Assembly: GCA_903850335.1 (NCBI GenBank)
Contig: CAINLJ010000168.1
Coordinates: 44,229-108,228 of the forward strand
Source: an uncultured Bacteroidia bacterium
GTDB taxonomy: Bacteria; Bacteroidota; Bacteroidia; Bacteroidales; Prolixibacteraceae
Direction: 5' to 3'
DNA length: 64,000 nucleotides
The position numbers and the translations under genes are program-made. Under the pieces are notes generated by a model. It had not been told where the DNA came from and made no database searches. It worked only from the letters and a program-made list of their open reading frames with translations. Below are positions 1-8,822 of this stretch, one piece after another (within the stretch, counting starts at the first letter, position 1; each line of letters begins with the position of its first letter).

Positions 1-121
1 GGTCGACCAGTTTAGCCATGCTGTAATCGTATGCTGTGAGCATCGAAATTTTCTCACCATGTAGCTTCATCTCAGCCAGTACATGGGTAGTAACCCTTTT
101 CACCTCTTTTTGAACAGACAT
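1..121 (-). CDS. panB: 3-methyl-2-oxobutanoate hydroxymethyltransferase, N-terminal part (cut by window edge)
   Basis: Reading leftwards from an ATG at 121, 40 codons stay open to the edge of the window. The peptide ends in [16 protein letters not shown], which is the hallmark N-terminal strand-loop of ketopantoate hydroxymethyltransferase (usual family form: MLTAYDYxxAxLxD). The enzyme moves a methylene group from 5,10-methylene-tetrahydrofolate onto 2-oxoisovalerate, the first committed step of pantothenate and CoA synthesis in the cytoplasm. Only about 15% of the expected ~270 residues are visible, so the catalytic metal site cannot be checked. Confidence 0.85.
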   Translation of the reverse strand, partial: MSVQKEVKRVTTHVLAEMKLHGEKISMLTAYDYSMAKLVD

Positions 122-154
122 AATTTTAAATTTCTACAGTGATTTAAACGGATC

Positions 155-218
155 AAAAGTAGAAAAATCAGTGGATTTCCCGAGCAAACGAATTTTTTCG
201 TTTAAGAAATCCACTGAT
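155..218 (-). terminator. intrinsic terminator of the NagX-type gene
   Basis: Two nested inverted repeats: ATCAGTGGATTT at 167-178 pairs with AAATCCACTGAT at 207-218, and AAACGA (186-191) pairs with TCGTTT (198-203). On the minus strand the stem is followed by a U-rich stretch (TTTTCTACTTTTG). It lies just past the stop codon of the acyltransferase gene (232) and before panB. Confidence 0.75.
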
Positions 219-231
219 CTTGATTTTGTAA

Positions 232-1368
232 TTAAACCCGAAGGAAAATTTTCTTTTGATACAAATAATAAAGGAGTAACCATTCAATCACTATTGATCC
301 AAGAATAACGATCCATTCTCCCAGTGGTGCAGAGAGGCAACCCAGGAAAAAATGGGAAGCGTGATCAAAATCAATAATTGAATGGCCTAAATATATCGTG
401 ATTGAATTCATTCCTATAACCTTAAAAAACAATACTTTATATGAAAGTATTCCATTCGTCCACTCTTTTACATCGATTGAAAAGTAGAATAATGCCAGTA
501 AAATTGAACTTATACCTGCTGTAAGCATGTTGAATGGCACTGTCCAGCAAGCCTTGATAATTGGATAAAATGGTGAGAGAATCAAAGCGACTATAACTAA
601 AGCTGCTCCTCCTAAGGCGAGCGTCGCAGCCTTGCGCTGTGAGGCTGGTTCGCCATCCCGTAAGACAGATCCTGCAAGGGCGCCCATTAAAGTTACGGTA
701 ATGGCAGAAACAATACATAACAATCCTTCAGGGTCATAGATTGTACCATGCAATCTGCCCGGCATAAGCATACGATCGAGATATGCGTTCATGCACCACT
801 CCCGGTCGAGTAAAAGGCCAGCTCCATGTCCGGGAACCGGAACAGCAAGCTGAAGAATTGCAATGCCTGCCATAATGCCAATCAGCCAAGTAATTCTCGT
901 TTTAAATGATTTGGTATATAAAACAATAGTTGCAGCAAATAAATACCCAAGCCCGATCTGCCCCAGCACACTTGCGATACGCATGTCAGAAAAACCATCA
1001 AAATCCCGTCTTAGATTGCCATTGTAAATGACACCCAGCAGAACTAAAAGTAAACCACGTTTGAGAATCTTATTAAACAGTGATTTACGGTTTACTCCCT
1101 GTTCAACCTTTGCAGTTACGGCATAGGGAATTGCAACACCGGAAATAAACATGAACATCGGGAAAATAAGATCCTCGAAGTGAAAACCTTCCCAGCTAAC
1201 GTGTTCGAGTTGACCGGCAATTGCATGCAACCATCCCCAGTCTGTGGTCTTGGCCAATGCAGCAACCAGACTTCCTCCTCCTACGATCCATAACATGTCA
1301 AATCCACGCAATACATCCAGCGATTGCAGCCGGGAAGATTGTTTTACTTCATTCTTTTTTGTCTTCAT
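232..1368 (-). CDS. NagX/HGSNAT-type acyltransferase family membrane protein (DUF5009-like)
   Basis: This 378-residue protein begins with the family signature SLDVLRGFDMLWI (residues ~16-28) and has FPMFMFISGVAIP near 69-81, followed by about nine hydrophobic segments. These are features of the heparan-alpha-glucosaminide N-acetyltransferase/NagX family (COG4299), multi-span inner membrane proteins thought to acetylate amino sugars using cytosolic acetyl-CoA. In Bacteroidota such genes often accompany chitin or glycosaminoglycan use, but no such genes are adjacent here, so the substrate is open. It is transcribed alone, towards panB, and ends at a strong hairpin. The ATG at 1368 gives a short charged N-terminus before the first motif, as in relatives. 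Confidence 0.8.
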   Translation of the reverse strand: MKTKKNEVKQSSRLQSLDVLRGFDMLWIVGGGSLVAALAKTTDWGWLHAIAGQLEHVSWEGFHFEDLIFPMFMFISGVAIPYAVTAKVEQGVNRKSLFNKILKRGLLLVLLGVIYNGNLRRDFDGFSDMRIASVLGQIGLGYLFAATIVLYTKSFKTRITWLIGIMAGIAILQLAVPVPGHGAGLLLDREWCMNAYLDRMLMPGRLHGTIYDPEGLLCIVSAITVTLMGALAGSVLRDGEPASQRKAATLALGGAALVIVALILSPFYPIIKACWTVPFNMLTAGISSILLALFYFSIDVKEWTNGILSYKVLFFKVIGMNSITIYLGHSIIDFDHASHFFLGCLSAPLGEWIVILGSIVIEWLLLYYLYQKKIFLRV

Positions 1369-1770
1369 CGATGATTATTTATGGGATTAATATAGTTCGC
1401 TCAAAGTTATATATTTTGACTTAAGTTGCAAGTTTGAACATGTCCGATTGGAAATTAATTTAAAGCTATATCGTTTTAGTTCTATGATTCAGGCTGGAAG
1501 GTTCCGGGCGTTACGATTATTTTGTTCAATACCGGGGATTATCAGAGCACAAACTCGCAATTCACCTTCAACAAAGGCTCCTTTTGGCATCAGATATTTC
1601 GTACTTATTCTGTCGTTTTGTCACAAATTATGACAACCGAATCTTTGGATCGTCAGAATATTATGCCAATATTACCAATAAAAGCTAATTCTAATTCTTG
1701 GCACAACGATTGGGGAGAATGAATAGTCAGAAAAATATTGAATCAACAGTTTAAATATAACTATAAAAAA
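1369..1770. other. 402-nt intergenic region between divergent NagX-type gene and dnaK
   Basis: No intact gene. It holds the sigma-54-like element before dnaK. It also holds a protein-like open stretch on the plus strand (1480-1722, frame of the TTG at 1522; peptide contains GWKVPGVTIILFNTGDYQ) that has a stop codon at 1477-1479 and no good start. This may be a gene remnant, but I could not identify it. Confidence 0.5.
1698..1713 (+). promoter_or_regulatory. sigma-54 (-24/-12)-like promoter before dnaK
   Basis: TTGGCAC at 1698-1704 and TTGG at 1710-1713 are separated so that the GG of -24 and the -12 dinucleotide are 10 bp apart, matching the consensus TGGCAC-N5-TTGC except that the final base is G rather than C. 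The site is 58 bp before the dnaK ATG, leaving a leader of about 45 nt. Assignment is by motif only. Confidence 0.45.
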
Positions 1771-3687
1771 ATGGGAAAGATTATTGGAATTGATTTAGGA
1801 ACAACCAACTCCTGTGTTGCTGTGATGGAAGGCAACGAACCGGTGGTTATACCCAACAGTGAAGGAAAGCGTACTACTCCATCGGTGGTTGCTTTTGTTG
1901 AAAACAGCGAGCGAAAAGTTGGTGATCCTGCTAAACGTCAGGCGATCACGAATCCCAACAAAACGATCTCTTCGATCAAACGCTTTATGGGTGAACCCTA
2001 TACGAGTCTGTCGAAAGAAATTAAGAGAGTACCGTTTACGGTTATTCAGGGAGATCATGATACGCCCAGGGTTAAGATTGACGATCGTTTCTATTCGCCT
2101 CAGGAAATTTCGGCTATGGTACTTCAAAAAATGAAGAAGACCGCTGAAGATTACCTGGGACAAGAAGTTACTGAAGCGGTAATTACTGTACCCGCATACT
2201 TCAACGATTCGCAGCGTCAGGCTACTAAAGAAGCTGGCGAGATCGCGGGTTTAAAGGTTCGAAGGATCATCAATGAACCTACTGCAGCCTCTCTTGCCTA
2301 TGGTCTCGACAAGATGCATAAAGATATGAAAATTGCCGTTTTTGACCTTGGCGGAGGAACGTTTGATATTTCAATCCTTGAGCTGGGTGACGGCGTTTTC
2401 GAGGTAAAATCAACGGATGGAGATACTCATCTGGGTGGTGATGATTTTGATCAGGCTATAGTCGACTGGCTGACTGATGAGTTCAAAAAAGACGAAGGTG
2501 TTGATTTGCATAAGGATGCAATGGCACTCCAACGTCTTAAAGAAGCTGCTGAGAAAGCTAAGATCGAACTCTCGAGCTCGACACAAACTGAAATTAATCT
2601 GCCATACATCATGCCTGTCAACGGGGTTCCAAAGCATCTTGTAAAGACACTTACCCGTGCAAAATTCGAGCAGTTGTGTGATAAATTAATCAATGCGACT
2701 ATTGAACCTTGTCGTAAGGCATTGCAAAATGCAGGGATGACAATTAAAGATATTGATGAAGTTATACTTGTTGGAGGATCTACAAGGATCCCATCAATCC
2801 AGGAGAAAGTTCAGAGTTTCTTTGGTAAGGTTCCATCAAAAGGTGTAAATCCGGATGAGGTTGTTGCTGTAGGTGCTGCCATCCAGGGAGGTGTACTTTC
2901 TGGTGAAGTTACGGATGTATTATTACTCGATGTAACACCATTATCGCTGGGTATTGAAACAATGGGTGGTGTCATGACAAAACTTATTGAGGCTAATACA
3001 ACAATCCCAACCAAAAAAGCAGAAACATTCACAACTGCAGCCGATAGTCAGCCTTCTGTTGAAATTCATGTGCTTCAGGGTGAGAGACCAATGGCCTCCG
3101 GAAATAAGACAATTGGCAGGTTCCACCTTGACGGACTTCCTCCTGCACCCCGTGGTGTTCCACAGATTGAAGTTGCCTTTGATATTGATGCAAATGGTAT
3201 TTTACATGTAACAGCAAAGGATAAAGCGACAAATAAGGAACAATCAATCAGAATAGAAGCTACAACAGGTCTGACAGATGAAGAGATCAGAAGGATGAGA
3301 GATGAGGCTGCAGCAAATGCAGAATCTGACAAACAGGCTAAAGAAAAAGTTGAAAAGTTAAATCATGCCGATACCCTGATCTTCCAGACTGAAAAACAGT
3401 TGAAAGAGTTTGGAGACAAACTTCCTGCTGATAAAAAGGGTCCTATTGAAGCGGCTTTAACTAAATTAAAAGACGCTCATAAGATTCAGGATCTTGCAGG
3501 CATAGATGCTGCAACAACTGAGCTTAACACTGTTTTCCAGGCTGCATCCCAGGAGATGTATAATGCGGCAAGTGCACAACCAGGGCCGGATGGAGCCGCA
3601 GGACACCAAGCCAATCCCGGATCCCATCAACAGGGACCCAAAGGAGATGGTGAAGTAACAGACGTCGATTTTGAAGAAGTAAAATAG
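1771..3687 (+). CDS. dnaK: molecular chaperone DnaK (Hsp70)
   Basis: 638 residues, the same length as the E. coli protein. The nucleotide-binding domain starts with [19 protein letters not shown], followed by the phosphate loops [12 protein letters not shown] and [10 protein letters not shown], then the interdomain linker region [13 protein letters not shown], a beta-sandwich substrate domain, a helical lid and the acidic C-terminus TDVDFEEVK that docks on partner proteins. It folds and refolds cytosolic proteins with DnaJ and GrpE, neither of which is nearby. The reading frame is open upstream to a TTG at 1738, but the ATG at 1771 matches the universal DnaK N-terminus. It is transcribed alone and ends before a hairpin terminator. 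Confidence 0.98.
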   Translation: MGKIIGIDLGTTNSCVAVMEGNEPVVIPNSEGKRTTPSVVAFVENSERKVGDPAKRQAITNPNKTISSIKRFMGEPYTSLSKEIKRVPFTVIQGDHDTPRVKIDDRFYSPQEISAMVLQKMKKTAEDYLGQEVTEAVITVPAYFNDSQRQATKEAGEIAGLKVRRIINEPTAASLAYGLDKMHKDMKIAVFDLGGGTFDISILELGDGVFEVKSTDGDTHLGGDDFDQAIVDWLTDEFKKDEGVDLHKDAMALQRLKEAAEKAKIELSSSTQTEINLPYIMPVNGVPKHLVKTLTRAKFEQLCDKLINATIEPCRKALQNAGMTIKDIDEVILVGGSTRIPSIQEKVQSFFGKVPSKGVNPDEVVAVGAAIQGGVLSGEVTDVLLLDVTPLSLGIETMGGVMTKLIEANTTIPTKKAETFTTAADSQPSVEIHVLQGERPMASGNKTIGRFHLDGLPPAPRGVPQIEVAFDIDANGILHVTAKDKATNKEQSIRIEATTGLTDEEIRRMRDEAAANAESDKQAKEKVEKLNHADTLIFQTEKQLKEFGDKLPADKKGPIEAALTKLKDAHKIQDLAGIDAATTELNTVFQAASQEMYNAASAQPGPDGAAGHQANPGSHQQGPKGDGEVTDVDFEEVK

Positions 3688-3704
3688 ATTCATTAACACA
3701 GGTA

Positions 3705-3777
3705 GAGACGCAAGATCTTGCGTCTCAGGATGGGAAGATATATTGTCAACAGGTAGAGATGCAAGATCTCGCGTCTT
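3705..3777. repeat. two tandem REP-like palindromes with core GTAGAGAYGCAAGATCT
   Basis: A 22-bp perfect palindrome spans 3705-3726 (half-site GAGACGCAAGA). A second, degenerate copy lies at 3756-3777 (half-site GAGATGCAAGA). Both are preceded by ACAGGTA, so they are direct repeats of a palindromic unit 51 bp apart. They lie just downstream of dnaK. Confidence 0.7.
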
Positions 3778-3881
3778 GAATGGGCGGATGGAGAGATAAT
3801 TTCCAGGCAAACCACCAGTCCTGACAGATAAATCCAAATATATCCTACCTATCTGTTAATCAATAATATTAGAATTTTTTT

Positions 3882-3917
3882 AAGCCCGTTTATTAACTTA
3901 AGCGGGCTTTTAATTTT
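3882..3917 (+). terminator. intrinsic terminator downstream of dnaK
   Basis: AAGCCCG (3882-3888) pairs with CGGGCTT (3903-3909), followed by TTAATTTTT. It sits between two converging genes. The T-run favours the plus direction. Confidence 0.65.
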
Positions 3918-5230
3918 TACCTTTTGACCGAATTTATTGTCCTGTACCCTATAAGCTTGTCATACCTGGAGGAGAAACCATGATAATAAACAAACAGGTT
4001 ATATTCGTTTTCTGTCTCTACGTGACTTCCCTCAATCAGAGTGTTATCAATTTTCGAATCTCCGCTTTGGACATAAACATATTGATAATCGTAAAATCCC
4101 TGCTTTAAAGTAACTGTAGCCTCATATCGTTTCAGGTCAAAATTCCAGATCATCCTGTTTGCCGGCAAACATTGCCAGTCAGACAAGCCACCAAATACAT
4201 ATACCTGACCTGAGGATAACGGTTCAGGCATCTCCAGGGAAAAAAGAACATCAATATAATCAGACTCAAGATCTGCATCATTCGCACGGTTATTTTTTAC
4301 AAGATAACGTCCATTCATATCATTTTCAGTCAGATAACCGGTATTCTGACGGGGTTGGTCTGTGCGTAATGTAACCTTATAATACGGATCATTGAATACA
4401 ATATTAGCCACTCCAAAGCCATTAATACGTAAATCTTTTGTATCAAAGTTCCTGAACTCGTTTCCACCTGGAAAAGTATTCTCCCGGCTAAGGTCATAGA
4501 TAAGCTCTGCGTCCCTTATAAAAGTTGGTTTCAGATTTCCAAGACAATTATCCTCCCTGTTATTTTGTTTGAGTATTACCTTTACCTCATTACGCGGATC
4601 CGAAATAGGTATATGTAAATAACTTACGTTAAAATCAACCTCCTGGTCACGACCACGGTATCCTTCGTAGGTCGATTTTTTAACCTCTCCATTGATTTCC
4701 GCGATAGGTTCAAGAACATAAAACCTTCGTGTAAGTATGGGGGTATCTCTCTTTCCATCCTCGAAAACAGTAATCACATAATTTCCTGAAATCAGAAACC
4801 GGACCTGTTCATTAGGCAACATAAGCTGGTAATTTGTGTATCTTATTGTTGTATTAACGGATGGCGCATAATCGTTAACCGGGTTCTCGATGAACCCTTC
4901 CATATATTCTGCCTGCACGAGTCTGGAAGGAAACCATTCAGCATCGCAGTGAGTTATGATATATGAGAAACTGGTTGTCCCTTCCGATAATTCATCAAAC
5001 TTCAGAATTAGTTGCTGATCTGTTCCAAGATCAATAACCGGATTTGAAAATTCCCAACCCTTCCTGAAAAACTGTACACTTCTGATATTATCACGGAAAA
5101 TACTATTTTTCATCGGATCCAGACCACTTGCTGAAGCAGCTAACGGCTCTGATAATCCCGAAATAATTAAAATTAAAACAGAGAAAAGTGTTTTAACATT
5201 CTTTTGGGACAAGGCATTTATTACTGACAT
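3917..5230 (-). CDS. type IX secretion system plug protein (DUF5103 family)
   Basis: 437 residues with an N-terminal hydrophobic export signal (about residues 12-33) and an all-beta body containing RSVQFFRKGWEFSNPVIDLG and ITHCDAEWFPS, the opening strands typical of DUF5103. In Flavobacterium the homologous Plug protein closes the periplasmic side of the SprA translocon of the type IX secretion system, so this gene suggests the organism exports C-terminally tagged proteins. The middle contains FGVANIVFNDPYYKV and the end has a starch-binding-like strand pattern (VYVFGGLSDWQCLPANRMIW). No other T9SS component is in the window. The next gene upstream, a DUF3810 metalloprotease, is 25 bp away on the same strand, so the two may be co-transcribed. 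Confidence 0.85.
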   Translation of the reverse strand: MSVINALSQKNVKTLFSVLILIISGLSEPLAASASGLDPMKNSIFRDNIRSVQFFRKGWEFSNPVIDLGTDQQLILKFDELSEGTTSFSYIITHCDAEWFPSRLVQAEYMEGFIENPVNDYAPSVNTTIRYTNYQLMLPNEQVRFLISGNYVITVFEDGKRDTPILTRRFYVLEPIAEINGEVKKSTYEGYRGRDQEVDFNVSYLHIPISDPRNEVKVILKQNNREDNCLGNLKPTFIRDAELIYDLSRENTFPGGNEFRNFDTKDLRINGFGVANIVFNDPYYKVTLRTDQPRQNTGYLTENDMNGRYLVKNNRANDADLESDYIDVLFSLEMPEPLSSGQVYVFGGLSDWQCLPANRMIWNFDLKRYEATVTLKQGFYDYQYVYVQSGDSKIDNTLIEGSHVETENEYNLFVYYHGFSSRYDKLIGYRTINSVKR

Positions 5231-5255
5231 TTTTAAAATTATTAAATAAACTAAA

Positions 5256-6347
5256 TCATTTGACCTTTTGGCTCTGATTGTAATACCAGCTTAATACCAG
5301 ACCGACAACCTGGCTGTAGTTTTTCACCCCTTCGTCAATATGATTGGTTTTAAGATATGCATTATTCGCGGCAGTCTGAACCTCATCCAGCGCAGTATTC
5401 CGAAGTCCCTGCCAATGGCTCCTTTGAAACCGCAAATTGTGGATTACCGGTTTATTAATTTTCCGGATAAACTCTTTTGTATCTTTTAAGCTGCCGGCAT
5501 CCGACAGGAAATACACCAGGAGATTTACATATCCGGAATATTGTAAACGCTGATCTTCAGAGGTAGTGCAAACAATGAATGCTGCCAGATTTGCTTCCGC
5601 CTCATTTGTAATTCCAAATTGATGAGCTTTTTCATGGGCGAGCACAAACGGATACTCCATGGGAAGCAAATAGTAATTAAGATGAATTTCATTGAAAAAT
5701 GGGCCGAAATAGCCGCTAACTCCGGATTTTGCAAAGAGCGAACTAAAAAGCGTTGTTTTTGGACGACGCAGTCCATTCGGGTAGTTTATTCCCAAAGTTG
5801 AGCTGTTTTTTGAATAGGAAAGCTCAACCAGGCTGTCAATTGCCGGATAATCATCACTGAGGATTTTAATAAAACTTGAGTTTGTGTGACTAATCATCGA
5901 ATCGAGTACTGAACGAAAGACCTTCGCGTCAGGTTTATGTTTTTTCCAGCCGATTCTGTTCTCAAGTCCGGGTCTGAAATAATTTAACCCCCATACCAAA
6001 TAAAATATTGTATAAAGAACCGCAAGTACCTGAGCAATCCGCAGACCAAACCAAATGATCTTAACTCTTTGAATAACAACCAATACAATACCAAAAATAA
6101 TCAACAGAATGAATATCACCCAAAAGATATCCCACAAAGAGAATGGAATCAGGTTACTTATGCCGGAGAATAAAATGGCAACTTTGGGATAAACACTTTT
6201 CGAATAGTGCTCTTCAACCATTTGGGGATGTCGGACAGCAAAACTGACAAGGATGAAAACAAGCAATGCTGCAATAAATGGCCACGAAATCAACGCAGTT
6301 TTTTTAATTCCAGGGAGTGATTTATAAGAAAGGAATCTAATTTTCAT
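5256..6347 (-). CDS. DUF3810 membrane zinc-metalloprotease-like protein
   Basis: 363 residues. Three hydrophobic segments (about 20-38, 70-92, 104-122) are followed by a long soluble part holding HEKAH at 238-242, a classical HExxH zinc motif, and a downstream glutamate-rich stretch (TNEAEANLAAF) that could give the third ligand. This layout is the DUF3810 family, widespread in Bacteroidota and Firmicutes and of unknown substrate. It lies just upstream of the T9SS plug gene on the same strand and divergent from xseA. Peptidase activity is inferred from the motif only. Confidence 0.8.
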   Translation of the reverse strand: MKIRFLSYKSLPGIKKTALISWPFIAALLVFILVSFAVRHPQMVEEHYSKSVYPKVAILFSGISNLIPFSLWDIFWVIFILLIIFGIVLVVIQRVKIIWFGLRIAQVLAVLYTIFYLVWGLNYFRPGLENRIGWKKHKPDAKVFRSVLDSMISHTNSSFIKILSDDYPAIDSLVELSYSKNSSTLGINYPNGLRRPKTTLFSSLFAKSGVSGYFGPFFNEIHLNYYLLPMEYPFVLAHEKAHQFGITNEAEANLAAFIVCTTSEDQRLQYSGYVNLLVYFLSDAGSLKDTKEFIRKINKPVIHNLRFQRSHWQGLRNTALDEVQTAANNAYLKTNHIDEGVKNYSQVVGLVLSWYYNQSQKVK

Positions 6348-6463
6348 TATTCAGAATTCTATTGGTATCAGTCAAACTGATGGCTTAAAAAGAAAATCAG
6401 GTTGATTCGCTAAAATTATTGTTTGTAAAACTACAAAATGATTACCAATGTTTAACTTTGGGG

Positions 6464-7915
6464 ATGATGAATGAGCATGTAAAGTTATCTGAATTAAACG
6501 GGCGTGTGAAGAAAGCAATAGGTGAAACTTTCGCGGCTCCGGTATGGGTTATTGCTGAAATATCAGAATTAAAGATTAACCGAAATGGTCATTGCTATCT
6601 GGTTCTCATTGAAAAGGAAGAAAATGGCGATGCAATTTTAGCTCAGGCAAAGGCAACAATCTGGTCCTACACATTTAGGATGGTAAAACCGTTTTTTGAA
6701 TCGATGACGGGGCAGCATCTGACTGAGGGTATAAAAATTCTGGTGAGCGTATCTGTAGAATTTCACGAATTATACGGTTACAGTCTGAACATTCGTGATA
6801 TTGATCCCACCTACACCTTAGGAGATATGGCGAGGCGAAGGCGTGAAATTATTTCCCGCTTACAATCCGAGGGAGTAGCTGAGATGAATAAAGAGCTCGA
6901 ACTTCCGCTGGTTCCTCAAAGAATAGCCATTATATCATCTCCCACCGCTGCAGGTTACGAGGATTTTTCCGAACAATTGAAGAATAATGTGGCCGGATAT
7001 CATTTTTATGTCCGGCTGTTTCCGGCCATCATGCAGGGAAATCAGGCTGAATCATCAATTATTGCAGCACTAGAGCAGATTTATATTTACGAGAGTTTTT
7101 TTGATGCTGTAGTCATTATTCGTGGAGGAGGTTCGCAGGCCGATTTAAGTTGTTTCGACAACTATAATCTGGCCTATTTTATCACACAATTCCCACTCCC
7201 TGTAATTACAGGAATAGGCCACGAAAAAGATGATTCTATAGTTGATCTTGTCGCTCATACAAGGCTTAAAACACCTACTGCAGTTGCTGAGTTTCTGATA
7301 GGGGGAGTTTTCAGGTTTGACACCCATCTAAATGACTTGAACAATCGCTTTATATCCGTTATTAAGACCTTACTTGAATCCGAAGGAAAAATTATAGACG
7401 GGTATACCCACAAGATTATACCGCTTGTACAGGACAAAATTTCCAGAGTCAATAAGCGGTTCGACCAGACAATCTGGAGATTTGATAATCATGTTAAGGT
7501 TTTTGTTAATAATCAATCCATTAAATTGACAAGAACAGAAGAAGCGTTACAGCATAGATTTAAAAACTTCTCTCAACAGCAATTAAGATTACTTGAAAAA
7601 ATAACCCATGCATTATCTTCCGTATCACAACGGGTCAACCAGTTAAATAAGGATATATTGTCCCGTAAAATCCAGCGTACAGAGAAACTGGCAAGAAAAT
7701 TCCTGTCAGACAAAACGCATTACATTGAATTATCCCGTCAGAAGGCGCTGTTAATGGATCCGTCCAGAATTCTTGAACGAGGCTTTTCAATTACAACTTT
7801 CAATGGAAGAGCCTTAAAAGATATGGATAGGATATCTCCGGATGCTCTAATTAAAACAAGACTATATAAAGGCAGCTTAATCAGCCAGGTAAAAACAATA
7901 ATTAATGAAGAATGA
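6464..7915 (+). CDS. xseA: exodeoxyribonuclease VII large subunit
   Basis: About 483 residues from the ATG at 6464. An N-terminal OB-fold (KLSELNGRVKKAIGETF, then VWVIAEISELKINRNGHCYL) binds single-stranded DNA. The catalytic domain shows the conserved AIISSPTAAGYEDF, IIRGGGSQADLSCFD and PVITGIGHEKDDSIVDLVAH. A long coiled-coil region and a short C-terminal strand domain (ILERGFSITT) follow. With XseB it degrades single-stranded DNA from both ends to short oligonucleotides. The frame is open back to a TTG at 6419, but the MMNEHVKLSEL start fits family alignments better. A further ATG at 6467 is equally possible. Its end overlaps xseB by about 11 nt. Confidence 0.95.
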   Translation: MMNEHVKLSELNGRVKKAIGETFAAPVWVIAEISELKINRNGHCYLVLIEKEENGDAILAQAKATIWSYTFRMVKPFFESMTGQHLTEGIKILVSVSVEFHELYGYSLNIRDIDPTYTLGDMARRRREIISRLQSEGVAEMNKELELPLVPQRIAIISSPTAAGYEDFSEQLKNNVAGYHFYVRLFPAIMQGNQAESSIIAALEQIYIYESFFDAVVIIRGGGSQADLSCFDNYNLAYFITQFPLPVITGIGHEKDDSIVDLVAHTRLKTPTAVAEFLIGGVFRFDTHLNDLNNRFISVIKTLLESEGKIIDGYTHKIIPLVQDKISRVNKRFDQTIWRFDNHVKVFVNNQSIKLTRTEEALQHRFKNFSQQQLRLLEKITHALSSVSQRVNQLNKDILSRKIQRTEKLARKFLSDKTHYIELSRQKALLMDPSRILERGFSITTFNGRALKDMDRISPDALIKTRLYKGSLISQVKTIINEE

Positions 7916-8132
7916 AATGAACGTAAGTAAAAAAAATACCTCTTACAAAGAGGCTATAACAGAAATCGAAGAGATACTCAATCAGTTAGATAATAATGAA
8001 TTAGACGTTGATGAGCTTTCAGATAAGGTGAAAAGAGTTTCACAATTAGTTACTTTATGTAAGGAAAAGCTCCACAATACAGAGCAGGAAATTGACAAAA
8101 TCCTAAAAGAAATGGATAATAATTTTCAGTAA
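7905..8132 (+). CDS. xseB: exodeoxyribonuclease VII small subunit
   Basis: 75 residues with the family pattern SYKEAITEIEEILNQLDNNE followed by a second helix, forming the helical hairpin that assembles on the coiled-coil stalk of XseA. The start overlaps the end of xseA, giving translational coupling. An alternative start is the ATG at 7917, just after the xseA stop. Confidence 0.93.
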   Translation: MKNEMNVSKKNTSYKEAITEIEEILNQLDNNELDVDELSDKVKRVSQLVTLCKEKLHNTEQEIDKILKEMDNNFQ

Positions 8133-8215
8133 ATCTCAATTATATGAATTTTATCATCTTCCCTTTTCTAAATTATCTCTAATTTTATAGCTTATATTTT
8201 TTGAAAATAAATAAG

Positions 8216-8761
8216 ATGGCTGAATCAAAAATCGATTTTTCGTTTGACAATCTTCACTTTTCTTGTGAAGGAGATAAGGAATGGGTAGAAAACCAATTAA
8301 ATCAGATACTTAGCCGAATACCCGGGCTAAATAAATCTGAAGCGTTTATCAAATCCGGGAAGAAACCTTCACTGGTAAAGGATAGCTTTACGGGGAAAAT
8401 ACAATCTTCCGGGAAAAAAGAGCTAAGTAAGGACGGAAGAAAGCACCGTTCAGATAATAATTCTAAATCTGATTCATCAGCTGGTGATCCGCTTTATGAA
8501 TTTCTCAGGGAGAAAAATGCAGATAAGAATCAGGTAAGGAAGTTCCTTGCTACGGCAGTTTATCTTCATTCGCAAGGAGTAGAAAAATTCTCAACTCCAA
8601 TTGTCTCCAAATTGCTTAAATCTTCACAGATCGAAAAACTTATAAACGCCAGTGATTGTCTAAACAAAAACGAAAAGAAAGGATTTTGTATCAAGGATGA
8701 TAAGGAATTTATTCTTACTGAATCTGGAATCCGTTCAATTATAGGCTCCAACGAGGGATAA
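8216..8761 (+). CDS. unrecognised two-domain protein with C-terminal helical (winged-helix-like) region
   Basis: I do not recognise this 181-residue protein. From the ATG at 8216 (the frame extends 5 codons back to a TTG) it has a small N-terminal beta/alpha unit (IDFSFDNLHFSCEGDKEWVE, then NQLNQILSRIPGL), a Lys/Ser-rich linker (about 55-95), and a helical C-terminal part (DPLYEFLREKNADKNQVRKF, then ATAVYLHSQGVEKFSTPIVS) that ends KKGFCIKDDKEFILTESG, a layout like a winged-helix module with a final beta-hairpin. A DNA- or RNA-binding role is possible but is my inference. It follows xseB by 83 nt and ends at a strong hairpin. It has no signal peptide, so it is probably cytoplasmic. Confidence 0.6.
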   Translation: MAESKIDFSFDNLHFSCEGDKEWVENQLNQILSRIPGLNKSEAFIKSGKKPSLVKDSFTGKIQSSGKKELSKDGRKHRSDNNSKSDSSAGDPLYEFLREKNADKNQVRKFLATAVYLHSQGVEKFSTPIVSKLLKSSQIEKLINASDCLNKNEKKGFCIKDDKEFILTESGIRSIIGSNEG

Positions 8762-8768
8762 GATCACC

Positions 8769-8811
8769 CAGGGTTGTATTAAAAGAGGAAAATGCTTTTG
8801 ATACAACCCTG
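8769..8811. terminator. bidirectional hairpin terminator
   Basis: CAGGGTTGTAT (8769-8779) pairs with ATACAACCCTG (8801-8811), extended by AAAAG/CTTTT inside. It lies between two convergent genes (stops at 8761 and 8823) and probably ends both. Confidence 0.75.
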
Positions 8812-8822
8812 ATTTAAATCTC

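Noticed and set aside
1738..1770. dnaK start at TTG 1738
   Set aside because: The ATG at 1771 gives the universal [13 protein letters not shown] start; the extension [11 protein letters not shown] is not part of DnaK.
1369..1770. CIRCE element for HrcA control of dnaK
   Set aside because: No TTAGCACTC-N9-GAGTGCTAA-like inverted repeat is present.
1795..3332. Several long minus-strand ORFs opposite dnaK
   Set aside because: They arise from the codon pattern of dnaK; none has a start context or a known motif.
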